Part shown: positions 53,728 to 61,792 of the stretch, piece by piece | Layout: each line of letters starts with the position of its first letter | Position numbering within the stretch: the stretch's first letter is position 1 | Source of the DNA: Bdellovibrio bacteriovorus HD100 | GTDB lineage: Bacteria; Bdellovibrionota; Bdellovibrionia; Bdellovibrionales; Bdellovibrionaceae | Length of the DNA: 64,000 nucleotides | Assembly: GCF_000196175.1 (NCBI RefSeq) | Contig: NC_005363.1 | Coordinates: forward strand, 930,001 to 994,000 | Direction: 5' to 3' | Position numbers and translations under genes: made by a program | The notes under the pieces: generated by a model | The model's input: only the letters and a program-made list of their open reading frames with translations | What the model was told of the DNA's origin: nothing | Databases searched by the model: none

Positions 53728-53744
53728 TGTCTAAGCCTTAGACA
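53728..53744. other. 17-bp palindrome upstream of a secreted-protein gene
   Basis: TGTCTAAG-C-CTTAGACA-type dyad about 75 bases before the start at 53819. It could be an operator or a weak terminator of the preceding gene; there is no T-run. Confidence 0.3.
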
Positions 53745-53818
53745 GGAAAAACTCGAAGAATCAAATAGTTAGCATTGCAAAAAGCCCGGTCCTGGGATTG
53801 CATTTTTCAGCGCTTAAT

Positions 53819-54982
53819 ATGAAAAACGTGGTGCGCTCCCTTACCTTTGCGGCTTTGCTTGTCTCTGCTTGGATCCCGGCCTGGGCCGAGGATTTTTCGT
53901 CTATTGAGACGGAAGTCGTCGAGAGCACACTTGAAAAGGCCCAGATCGCCCAGCAGGACAAGTTGCTTATTAAGGTAGGCAAGGGCGAGCAGATCTATGA
54001 GTTTGAAACGACTCCGGATCGAGAACTGATGAAAGAATCTTTAGGATTGAAGATCCCGGAAAAAGTGCGGGAGCAGATTATCGCCCGGGGTGGTTCGGTG
54101 GCGGAAGCTGATCCTATGGAGCCCTTTGAAAGCCTGCCGGAAGATCGCCGCAAAAAATTCCATGAAATGCGCCTGATGTTTTTGACGAATGCCGCGCGCA
54201 TTCTGAATTCCACCAAGTTCGTTTATGGTGCCGGAAGCCTTGTGGGCGACGGTCTGAGTTTTGTGAAAATCAAAGTGAAAAAAGCCTTCGGAAAAGAGAC
54301 TGTCGTGGAATCCCACGCCCAAAGATCCTTCCAGGTGCGCAGCCAGCAGGCCGTGCAGAGCATCCTGCGTGGTTTGGATTACAAGCTGTGGTCCCAGGCA
54401 CCACTCGTGATTGATTCCAACGAATTTGGTTTGAGTGTTTCCGCCGGTATTTTGGCTGAAGCGGGCGTTCTGCGCAAAGGCGGCGGCGGAGCTGATGAAA
54501 TGGGCTTCAGCATTGCCTTTAACAAAACCAAAAAGGCCTTCGTGTTTGAGATCTTCCATAACTCTGAAAAATTCGACAACACCAAGGCGGCCATCACCGT
54601 GATAGGTGTGGTTGGAAAAGCCGGTATTACCATGGGCCGCCGTGATGGTGCTGAGTCCCTGAAAGGGACGTCGTTCTATCCTCCGGCAATTCCGGGCTAC
54701 AGTGCCTCTTCGCCCGAATTTTTCTCTTCGGGTTTGAGCTCAAGTCTTGGCTTCCCTCCGCCCCCTCTGGCGGACCTGTTGACGTTCACCAACCGCTTTG
54801 AGCGCCAGGCTTTGATCCGCGTGACTGTGTCACCGTTGGTCAAGGGCTTCGTCAGAGTCCAAATAGGCGATGTAAAGGGCTCAATGCGCCTTGTTGCAAT
54901 GCGATTTGTTGACGTCTACACCGCAATATCTGACAAAGTCCACTTGGGTGGGCGTCGTGCTTGCGGCCCTGTATTCAACTAA
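53819..54982 (+). CDS. Secreted hypothetical protein
   Basis: Protein of 387 residues with a signal peptide ending near AWA (MKNVVRSLTFAALLVSAWIPAWAEDF). A helical, charged stretch (to about residue 150) is followed by a more hydrophobic beta-rich region with Gly-rich turns (VLRKGGGGADEMGFSIAFNK) and a proline patch (GFPPPPLADLL). No family recognised. It is followed 18 bp later by tmk. Confidence 0.7.
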   Translation: MKNVVRSLTFAALLVSAWIPAWAEDFSSIETEVVESTLEKAQIAQQDKLLIKVGKGEQIYEFETTPDRELMKESLGLKIPEKVREQIIARGGSVAEADPMEPFESLPEDRRKKFHEMRLMFLTNAARILNSTKFVYGAGSLVGDGLSFVKIKVKKAFGKETVVESHAQRSFQVRSQQAVQSILRGLDYKLWSQAPLVIDSNEFGLSVSAGILAEAGVLRKGGGGADEMGFSIAFNKTKKAFVFEIFHNSEKFDNTKAAITVIGVVGKAGITMGRRDGAESLKGTSFYPPAIPGYSASSPEFFSSGLSSSLGFPPPPLADLLTFTNRFERQALIRVTVSPLVKGFVRVQIGDVKGSMRLVAMRFVDVYTAISDKVHLGGRRACGPVFN

Positions 54983-55000
54983 TCTTTCTTGCGGTGCAAA

Positions 55001-55633
55001 ATGAAATTTATCGTATTTGAGGGGCTGGACGGCTCCGGCAAAAGTTCTTTGATGGCGGCGTTGGAGCGTGAGCTGCAAAACAGAGCCATCAACTTTTTGC
55101 GCACCCGTGAGCCCGGCGGAACTCCGCTGGGTGATGAAATCCGCAACATGATCCTGAGAAAAGAAGGCCCGGCACCAACCCCACGCACAGAATTGCTGCT
55201 TTATGAAGCCAGCCGTTCCCAGCACGTGGATCAGGTGATCCGTCCGGCTTTGGCGGCAGGCACGTGGGTTCTGTGTGATCGTTTTGCTGCAAGCTCTGTC
55301 GCGTTTCAAAGTGGCGGGCGTGCGATCTCTGAGGCCGACGTGGTGATGCTGAATACCTTTGCCACCGGCGGTTTGAAAGCCGACATCACTGTTCTTTTGG
55401 ATTTGTCTGTGGAAGAAAGTCGCCGTCGCCGTCAGGGGCGTGGTGCTGTCACCGGAGAAACCGAAGACCGCATTGAATCTGAAGCCGACACTTTCCATGA
55501 AAACGTTCGTCAGTCCTTCCTGAAGCAGTCCCGTGAAGACGCCGCTGCGTGGATCGTTCTGGATGCGCGTGAAACCCCGGAAGTACTATTCAAACAGCTG
55601 TTGCAGTCTTTGACTGAACGAAAAGTTTTGTAA
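55001..55633 (+). CDS. tmk: Thymidylate kinase
   Basis: Cytoplasmic kinase of 210 residues converting dTMP to dTDP. P-loop FEGLDGSGKSSLM at the N-terminus, the DR-type motif FLRTREPGGTPLGDEIR, the lid-side DRFAASSVAFQSGGR, and VEESRRRRQGRG later. The start is the ATG at 55001, which gives the usual family beginning. It is followed 10 bp later by holB, the usual tmk-holB pairing. Confidence 0.96.
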   Translation: MKFIVFEGLDGSGKSSLMAALERELQNRAINFLRTREPGGTPLGDEIRNMILRKEGPAPTPRTELLLYEASRSQHVDQVIRPALAAGTWVLCDRFAASSVAFQSGGRAISEADVVMLNTFATGGLKADITVLLDLSVEESRRRRQGRGAVTGETEDRIESEADTFHENVRQSFLKQSREDAAAWIVLDARETPEVLFKQLLQSLTERKVL

Positions 55634-55643
55634 GGACGTAGCA

Positions 55644-56588
55644 ATGGCCCGGATGCTGGATTTCGTCTTAGGACATCAGGAAACAATCAAAAAAATGGTC
55701 GAGTCTTTCGAAAACGGAAAGCCCGGTCAGACCTTTTTGTTTGTGGGTCCGGGCGGCATCGGCAAAAAACTGACAGCGATGGGGCTGGCGCAGGCTCTGT
55801 TGTGTCCTTCCAGCCCGCGGGGCTGTGGTAAATGCCCTTCTTGTTTCCGCATTTCCCAGGGCTCGCACGAAGGTCTTAAGTTGATTGCCCCCAATGGGGC
55901 CAACATCAAAATGGAACAAGCCAAAGAGGTTCTGGAATTCCTCAGTTTAAAAAGTCTGACAGGCAACCGTGTGATCGTCATTGATCAGGCACAAACCCTG
56001 AATCCGCAGGCGGCCAATTCTTTGTTAAAAACTTTGGAGGAACCGCCAGAGGGTACGTTCTTCTTTTTAATTGCTCCCAGTGTGGCGGGGATTCTGCCGA
56101 CCATTCGGTCCCGGTCCCGCATTGTGCAGTTCCGTCCGTTGACTCAGGAGGATCTGGGAAAACGCGTGAAAGCGCCGGCCTGGGCGTTGAAGGCCGCAGG
56201 TGGAAGTTTTGAAAAGCTGGCTCAGTTGCAGGATGGTCCCGAGCAGGAAGTGCGCGAAAAGGCGGTGGAGCTTCTGACTTTGTTCATTCAGGATGCTGAC
56301 TTCCTGCTTAATGAACTGTGGAGAAACGAGTTCAAAGACCGCGCTCAAGGGCAGCGCATGATCTCCTATTGGATTGGCTTCTTAAAGGATGCCATTTGTC
56401 TGCAAGAGGGTGCTAAAACTCAGATTGTGAATCTGGATCAGGCGCCGCTGATCAAGGTCCTGGCAGAGCTGGAACGCCCACGAATTCTGAATTTGATTCA
56501 GAAAGCGCTGCAAGTGGAGCAGGCCTTTGCCGCCAATCGGGATCCTCAGCTGATCATCGAAGAATTCTACGTCACGTCCAAGGCTTAA
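55644..56588 (+). CDS. holB: DNA polymerase III delta-prime subunit
   Basis: AAA+ clamp-loader subunit of 314 residues. It shows a degenerate Walker A (GPGGIGKKLTAM), the zinc finger CPSSPRGCGKCPSCFRI, VIDQAQTLNPQAANSLLKTLEEPPEG (Walker B and sensor 1) and the SRSRIVQFRPL region. As in other delta-prime subunits, the P-loop Thr is replaced, so ATP hydrolysis is not expected. It lies between tmk and tatD, the standard order. Confidence 0.93.
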   Translation: MARMLDFVLGHQETIKKMVESFENGKPGQTFLFVGPGGIGKKLTAMGLAQALLCPSSPRGCGKCPSCFRISQGSHEGLKLIAPNGANIKMEQAKEVLEFLSLKSLTGNRVIVIDQAQTLNPQAANSLLKTLEEPPEGTFFFLIAPSVAGILPTIRSRSRIVQFRPLTQEDLGKRVKAPAWALKAAGGSFEKLAQLQDGPEQEVREKAVELLTLFIQDADFLLNELWRNEFKDRAQGQRMISYWIGFLKDAICLQEGAKTQIVNLDQAPLIKVLAELERPRILNLIQKALQVEQAFAANRDPQLIIEEFYVTSKA

Positions 56589-56629
56589 AGCGCATTGTCA
56601 CCTTCCGTGACGGCTGTTATACTTGCCCT

Positions 56630-57400
56630 ATGGAATGGATCGATATTCACGCACATTTGAATATGCTCGAAGAGGGTGTTGAAGCCGCAATCAACAATGC
56701 GAAAGCCGTGGGCGTGAAGAAGATCATCACCATCGGCACCCAGCCGGAAGATCATCCGATCGTGCTGGATATTGCCCGCAAATATTATCCGGAAGTGTAC
56801 TGCACTTTGGGTGTGCATCCTCATGACGGTGGCACTTACACGGAAGCTGCCGGTAAATTTATCGAAGAACATGTCACTGAGCCTTGCGTGGTGGCTGTCG
56901 GTGAAATCGGTCTGGATTACTATTACGACAATTCCCCGCGTGAACTTCAGAAGGAAGCCTTCCGCGCACAGCTTGAAATCGCCCGCAGAACCAAAATGCC
57001 GGTCGAGATTCACACCCGCGATGCAGAAGAAGACACCATCGAGATTTTAAAAGAATTCAAAGGCGAAGTGAATGGCCTGATCCATTGCTTTACCGGCACA
57101 GAATGGCTGGCTCGTCAGGCGCTGGACGTGGGTTTCAATATCTCTATCAGTGGTGTGGTGACTTTCAAAAGTGCCGATTCTTTGCGCGAGACCGTGAAGA
57201 TGCTGCCACTGGATCGCATCCATGTGGAAACCGATTCACCGTTCCTGGCACCGATCCCGATGCGTGGACGCAAGAACACTCCGGCTTATGTTATTCACAC
57301 GGCGAAGTTCGTGGCTGACCTTAAAGGGATCAGCCTTGAACAACTGTGTGAACAGACGCGTATCAATGCTCTGAAAATGTTCCCGAAAATTCAGTGGTAG
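56630..57400 (+). CDS. tatD: TatD family metal-dependent DNase
   Basis: TIM-barrel hydrolase of 256 residues. Metal ligands are recognisable in WIDIHAHLNML, LGVHPHDGG, VGEIGLDYYYD, VEIHTRDAEEDT, GLIHCFTGTEWLA and VETDSPFLAPIP. TatD proteins degrade single-stranded DNA from the 3' end and act in repair and nucleic-acid turnover. The 3' end overlaps the convergent protease gene by 38 bp. Confidence 0.93.
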   Translation: MEWIDIHAHLNMLEEGVEAAINNAKAVGVKKIITIGTQPEDHPIVLDIARKYYPEVYCTLGVHPHDGGTYTEAAGKFIEEHVTEPCVVAVGEIGLDYYYDNSPRELQKEAFRAQLEIARRTKMPVEIHTRDAEEDTIEILKEFKGEVNGLIHCFTGTEWLARQALDVGFNISISGVVTFKSADSLRETVKMLPLDRIHVETDSPFLAPIPMRGRKNTPAYVIHTAKFVADLKGISLEQLCEQTRINALKMFPKIQW

Positions 57401-58295
57401 TTTGCAGCAGCTGAGTCCGCGTGGTTTTGATCCACGGGGCAAAGGGTGCAACTTTTGTCGCCTGGGCAATGCCAGCACAGCTGACCTGTCCGTTCGGTAG
57501 ACGTTTGCCATAGACGGCGGAATTAACACCAATCACTTTCAGCACGCCATTTTCATGTGAAAACTGCGGGCCACCGGAATCCCCCTGACAGATGAACACC
57601 GGAACTTTTGAATTCAGCCAGTAACGGTCGCCATAGCGGTTGAACTGGGAATCAATCTGCATGACTCCGCGGCGAAGCTGCCCCAAATACGCAAAGAGGT
57701 CTTCGTTGGGCTTGCCTGTGTAGTCCTTGGAGCGCCCATAGCCATACACGTAAACACTTCGCTCGGAATAGTTCCCTTTGGTGTCGGTGTCGATACTGAC
57801 AGTGGAATAGCCTTCAGGAATACCACCATCAAAGGTCGCAATGGCGATGTCGTGATCATAAAGTTTGGTGGAGTTAAATTTCGGATGGTGTTTGTACGCC
57901 AGTCCGCGGCGGGTGGTTTCTCGCACCAGCATCTTGCGGCCGAAGATTTCATAGTTGTTCGTGAACACAATGTTGAAACCTGTCATGCCTTTGATGCTGT
58001 CATCAAAGCAATGACCAGCAGTAAGGACGGTCTGCGGCGCGATCAGAGTGCCGGTGCAAAACGCCAGAGGCTGATTGTGGCGGTTGACCATTTCGACCAG
58101 AACCACGCTGCGGGCGGCTTGGGTGCCACGTTCCCGAATGGGGTCTCCATTAATGATACCGGTTTGGGACAAGTCTGAAGGCTCTTCCGCTGCGGGCCCG
58201 AACGAACGGGGGCTGCAGGCGGTCAGTGCGAGGGTCGCCGCTAAAGCAGCAACCAAGGTTTTTAAGGCCGGGGAGGGGCTATTAAATGCGTTCAT
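57363..58295 (-). CDS. Trypsin-like serine protease lipoprotein
   Basis: S1-family protease of 310 residues. The ATG at 58295 is chosen because AAGGAG lies 10 bases upstream; the lipobox is LALTAC. The trypsin fold begins at IINGDPIRERGTQAARSVVL. The catalytic triad is His in LTAGHCFDD, Asp in DHDIAIATF and Ser in CQGDSGGPQF; this one keeps the classical GDSGGP motif, unlike the protease gene at 8849-9724. Disulphide cysteines are in FCTGTL and CAGIAQ. Its last 38 bp are antisense to the end of tatD. Confidence 0.92.
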   Translation of the reverse strand: MNAFNSPSPALKTLVAALAATLALTACSPRSFGPAAEEPSDLSQTGIINGDPIRERGTQAARSVVLVEMVNRHNQPLAFCTGTLIAPQTVLTAGHCFDDSIKGMTGFNIVFTNNYEIFGRKMLVRETTRRGLAYKHHPKFNSTKLYDHDIAIATFDGGIPEGYSTVSIDTDTKGNYSERSVYVYGYGRSKDYTGKPNEDLFAYLGQLRRGVMQIDSQFNRYGDRYWLNSKVPVFICQGDSGGPQFSHENGVLKVIGVNSAVYGKRLPNGQVSCAGIAQATKVAPFAPWIKTTRTQLLQTTTEFSGTFSEH

Positions 58296-58489
58296 GGGGT
58301 GACTCCTTGATGTGATCATCAATTGCTATCGCACCCTTTGCGGGGTCACCCGTTTTCTTTCTGAAAGCTGCAAAAACACAGTTCCCATGAGGACTTGGGA
58401 GCGCCGCCGAAAAAGGACCTGCTGTCTAATTCTGAGTCAGTAAAAAATGCCCAGCTCAAAATTAGAGCTTATTTAGGAACCATTGTGGA

Positions 58490-58506
58490 GGCACGAACTT
58501 TGGACT
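58490..58506 (+). promoter_or_regulatory. Sigma-54-like -24/-12 element, copy 1
   Basis: GGCACGAACTTTGGACT. The GG dinucleotides are 10 bases apart in -24/-12 style, although the usual -12 GC is GG here. It ends 34 bp before the start codon. The same element precedes two neighbouring paralogues. Confidence 0.6.
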
Positions 58507-58540
58507 GATCCGCACTGTCTATTAAAACAGGAGCGTCTTT

Positions 58541-59986
58541 ATGAAGAACACACAATGGGTGGCGGGTTTGCTTGCCGCTGTGACTTTGATTCAGGCCTCA
58601 GCTCACGCTGAGATTATTTCGGACCTGCCGGGCTTTGAGGACGGTGGTTCTCAAGGACAGACGTTCCGTCCGCCTGCTCCGCCGATGCCCAATGAAGGTG
58701 TAACCCGCCAATATACGGATGTGGCGAACCTGGATCAGATCAGTCGCAAATCCGGCGGGGAAGCCTATCGCTTTAATCTGGTGCAGCCTACAAATCTGAA
58801 GTACCTGGAACTGACGGTGCAATCCAGCCGTCTGAAAATTCATGAAGCCACTGTTCTGACCGTGGGCGGTCAGCGCTACATGATCCGTGAATTCCATAAC
58901 AGCAATGTTCTGGAGACCGGCACCCAGTTGACTTCTGAAAACCTGAATATCAATGACGACATCCGCACTATTGAGCTGCGTATGGAGTCTTATTCCCATG
59001 CCGCGACGATTTCTTTGAAAGCCGTGGGGGACAGAGCTGTTCCCCGCATGTCTGTGCAACGCCCTGTGATTGTGGCTCCGCCGTCACAGCCGAATCGTCC
59101 GACTCAGCCAAGCCGTCCTGTGGATGTTCGTTTGAGATCCGGTGACGTGGTGGTGTCTGTAAGTTCTCAAGGCAAATACTATGACGGCCGTGTTGTCGAA
59201 GTTTATGGCAATGGCAAAGTCCTGGTTCGTGACGAGGACGACGGCAAAACTTACGTTCGTGATATTTCCTCTGTGGGTAAACGTATTTCCTGTGCTTCCA
59301 ATGGCCTGTGCGAAGGTGAGGAAGTCATGGCCTATCCAGTGGGTTCTCAAGCCAAGACCTATCTGGGTAAGATCGTTGCGATCTATTCCAACGACATGGT
59401 GAAGATGCGTGACTCTGATGATTCCAAGGACTATTTCCGCGATCTCAAGATCATTCACCGCCGCTTGAACTGTCTGGAGTCCCTGTGTGTGAAAGACCGT
59501 GTTCTTTCCCGTTCCGGTGACGGCACCAAGTACTATGGTGGCGTTATCGACTCCATCTACTCCAATGGTGTGATCGCTGTTCGTGACGATGATGACGGCA
59601 AGGTTTATTCCCGTAATAAAGAGGTCGTTTTTAAGTCCGTACAATGCCACAGTTCAGGTCTTTGCATTAAAGACCGTGTGATGTCGAAGTCCGGTGACAA
59701 GTACTACTTCGGTTCCGTGACGGGTGTTTATTCAAATGGCCTGATCTATGTGCGCGATGACGACGATGGTAAGTCCTATGCTCGTCAGCACGATGTTGTC
59801 TTTAAAGAGATCAGATGTGCCAACGGGTTCTGCCGCGGGGACCGTGTTCTGTCCACTCTGAGCAATGGCCGCTACTATACAGGCCGTGTGGAAGGGGCTT
59901 ATGCCGGCGGTTTGATCTCGGTTCGAGATGACGACGACGGTAAGGTGTATCTGCGCCCTCATACGGTCCTGTCTCGCGCCAGATAG
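58541..59986 (+). CDS. Secreted beta-domain paralogue 1 with Tudor/SH3-like repeats
   Basis: Protein of 481 residues with a signal peptide (cleavage after SAHA) followed by the linker EIISDLPGFEDGG. A roughly 95-residue domain follows (ISRKSGGEAYRFNLVQ, SRLKIHEATVL, RYMIREFHNSNVLETG, TSENLN and IELRMESYSHAATISLKAV), shared with the next three genes. After a Pro-rich linker come five repeats of about 50 residues, each with a pattern like YSNGLIYVRDDDDGKSYAR, separated by cysteine pairs (CASNGLC, CLESLC, CHSSGLC, CANGFC). The repeats look like small SH3/Tudor-type barrels with acidic loops that may bind cations. The leader is short and the start is set by AGGAG. I do not know its function; the signal peptide, cysteine pairs and repeats fit an envelope or extracellular adhesin-like role. 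Confidence 0.85.
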   Translation: MKNTQWVAGLLAAVTLIQASAHAEIISDLPGFEDGGSQGQTFRPPAPPMPNEGVTRQYTDVANLDQISRKSGGEAYRFNLVQPTNLKYLELTVQSSRLKIHEATVLTVGGQRYMIREFHNSNVLETGTQLTSENLNINDDIRTIELRMESYSHAATISLKAVGDRAVPRMSVQRPVIVAPPSQPNRPTQPSRPVDVRLRSGDVVVSVSSQGKYYDGRVVEVYGNGKVLVRDEDDGKTYVRDISSVGKRISCASNGLCEGEEVMAYPVGSQAKTYLGKIVAIYSNDMVKMRDSDDSKDYFRDLKIIHRRLNCLESLCVKDRVLSRSGDGTKYYGGVIDSIYSNGVIAVRDDDDGKVYSRNKEVVFKSVQCHSSGLCIKDRVMSKSGDKYYFGSVTGVYSNGLIYVRDDDDGKSYARQHDVVFKEIRCANGFCRGDRVLSTLSNGRYYTGRVEGAYAGGLISVRDDDDGKVYLRPHTVLSRAR

Positions 59987-60077
59987 TCGGAAGCGCCCTT
60001 GGGCGCCCCCTGTCCAACAATGAGACAGTTGACCAGCTTTATATCAAATTTATCTGTGTTTGAGGCCGCCCGCAGGC

Positions 60078-60094
60078 GGCACGAACCTTGGATT
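60078..60094 (+). promoter_or_regulatory. Sigma-54-like -24/-12 element, copy 2
   Basis: GGCACGAACCTTGGATT, again 51 bp before the start codon measured from its first base, exactly as for copy 1. A GC-rich hairpin (GCGCCC/GGGCGC at about 59993-60006) just beyond the previous gene may end that transcript. Confidence 0.6.
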
Positions 60095-60128
60095 ACTGCC
60101 TGCGGAACCAAAACAGTATGGAGTCTTT

Positions 60129-61673
60129 ATGAAACGTCGGTTGATTGCCACTGTGCTTGCGACACTTTCCATGATGCAAAATGCTCATGCAGATATTATT
60201 TCGGACCTGCCGGGCTTTGATGATGTCGGCGGCGGCATGGAATTCCCGCAGCCACCACAAGAGCAAGGGGCAGATACAACGACTACGACGACGTCTTCAA
60301 CTGCCACGTCCACGGTGCAGCGCCAGTACACGGGCGACGTTCAGGTGCGCGAAGTTTCCCGTAAGAAAGACGGTGAGATCCGTAAGATCACTCTGGCAGA
60401 GGCTTTGACCTTGCAAAATATGGAAATCAAAGCCCGTAATGCCCGCGTGAAAATTCACGAAGTGACTTTGATTCTGGCAAATGGCCAGCGCTCGGATGTT
60501 CGCGAGTACCGTAACGCCGCTGTTTTGGAAATCAACGCCACGGCGTCTTCCGGCAATCTGAATTTGAATCAAAAAGTGGCGGCTATCGAAATCCGCGCGG
60601 AATCCTACGGTGGTATCAGTGAATTGAGCGTGAAAGCGGTTTCTGATCTGGGTGTGCCACGTATGACGGCGCAGGGGCCGGCAGTCGCGCAACCAGTGAC
60701 TCCGACCGCTCCTCCGGCTCCGGGCCGCACTGAAGAATCCGCGACTGTTCGTGTGGGCGATAAAGTTCTTTTTGATAATGGCAGCAGCTATGTCGGCACA
60801 GTGAAAGAGATCTTCATGTCCGGCAAAGCCCGCGTGAGCTTCCCGGGGTACAGCCAGGATTCCATTTTGGATTTGAAGGACCTTGCACGCTCGGTGAACT
60901 GCCAGGCCACCCAGTGTGTCGGTGACCGCGTTCTGTTCGACAATGGAAATCAGTATGTTGGCATGATCAGCATGGTGTTTGCCAACGGTGTTCGTCAGGT
61001 GAAGTTCCCAGGCTACAGCGAGCCATCTTTCATTAAAGCACAAAAGCTGACTAAGTCCGCGCAGTGTGCAGGCTCTGTGTGTGTGGGTGAAAGAATCATC
61101 TTTAGCAACGGCAGCGATTATTATGCCGGCACTGTGCGCGAGGCATTCGTAAACGGGATGGTTTCCATCAAGTTTGATGGTTATAACGAAATTAGCTTCC
61201 TGGATCACAAGAAGTTGATGAAAGGGCAGGCCTGCGCCAGCGATATCTGCGTGGATACGCGAGTCATGTTCGATAATGGCAGCGGAAATTATCTGGGCCG
61301 TGTCACTGAAATTTATGCTGATGGCACCGCGAAAATCAAATTTGAAGGTTACAGTGAATACAGCTTCATCAAGACTTCGCGCCTTGTAAAGGTGGTGTCT
61401 TCCGTGAAGGGTTACAGCAGCGGCACTCGCGTGCTGTTCAATAACGGTTCCGGCTACTATGTCGGTACCGTGCGTGAGGTGTTCGCTGATGGCACAGCCT
61501 CCATCAAATTTGAAGGTTACAGTGACCTGAGCTTTATCAAAGTGGATCGCTTGGGACGTCAGGCGGATTGTCATAAAAACATCTGCACCGGAAACCGGGT
61601 GATCCTTAACGGTCAGTACTCGGGGACTGTTCGTGCGGTCTATAGCAATGGGTACGCTCTGGTGAAATACTGA
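60129..61673 (+). CDS. Secreted beta-domain paralogue 2 with DNG/GYS-type repeats
   Basis: Protein of 514 residues, start set by GGAG eight bases upstream. Signal peptide (after NAHA) and the linker DIISDLPGFDD match paralogue 1. A Thr/Ser-rich segment, then the shared domain (VSRKKDGEIRKITL, ARVKIHEVTLIL, DVREYRNAAVLEI, SGNLNLN and IRAESYGGISELSVKAV). Six repeats follow (about 50 residues; five full, the last partial) with VLFDNGSSYVGTV and FPGYSQDS-like motifs in place of the DDDDGK of paralogue 1. Cysteine pairs separate most units (CQATQC, CAGSVC, CASDIC, CHKNIC), but one boundary reads SSVKGYSSGT and has lost both cysteines. Confidence 0.85.
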   Translation: MKRRLIATVLATLSMMQNAHADIISDLPGFDDVGGGMEFPQPPQEQGADTTTTTTSSTATSTVQRQYTGDVQVREVSRKKDGEIRKITLAEALTLQNMEIKARNARVKIHEVTLILANGQRSDVREYRNAAVLEINATASSGNLNLNQKVAAIEIRAESYGGISELSVKAVSDLGVPRMTAQGPAVAQPVTPTAPPAPGRTEESATVRVGDKVLFDNGSSYVGTVKEIFMSGKARVSFPGYSQDSILDLKDLARSVNCQATQCVGDRVLFDNGNQYVGMISMVFANGVRQVKFPGYSEPSFIKAQKLTKSAQCAGSVCVGERIIFSNGSDYYAGTVREAFVNGMVSIKFDGYNEISFLDHKKLMKGQACASDICVDTRVMFDNGSGNYLGRVTEIYADGTAKIKFEGYSEYSFIKTSRLVKVVSSVKGYSSGTRVLFNNGSGYYVGTVREVFADGTASIKFEGYSDLSFIKVDRLGRQADCHKNICTGNRVILNGQYSGTVRAVYSNGYALVKY

Positions 61674-61792
61674 CGGATACACGGACCTGACCTATACAGA
61701 CGTGTCCAAACTTTCCAGATAGTGTTCCTTGAAAGCTGAAACTTAGAAATTAGAAATTTAAAATATCAATATTTGTAAATTTGGAGATTGTT

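Noticed and set aside
58322..58489. Possible small gene or RNA between the protease and paralogue 1
   Set aside because: No frame with a plausible start and no stable structure apart from the promoter-like element. I see nothing else in it.
59993..60006. GC-rich hairpin after paralogue 1 as a terminator
   Set aside because: Six-base stem with a two-base loop and no T-run; mentioned in passing only.
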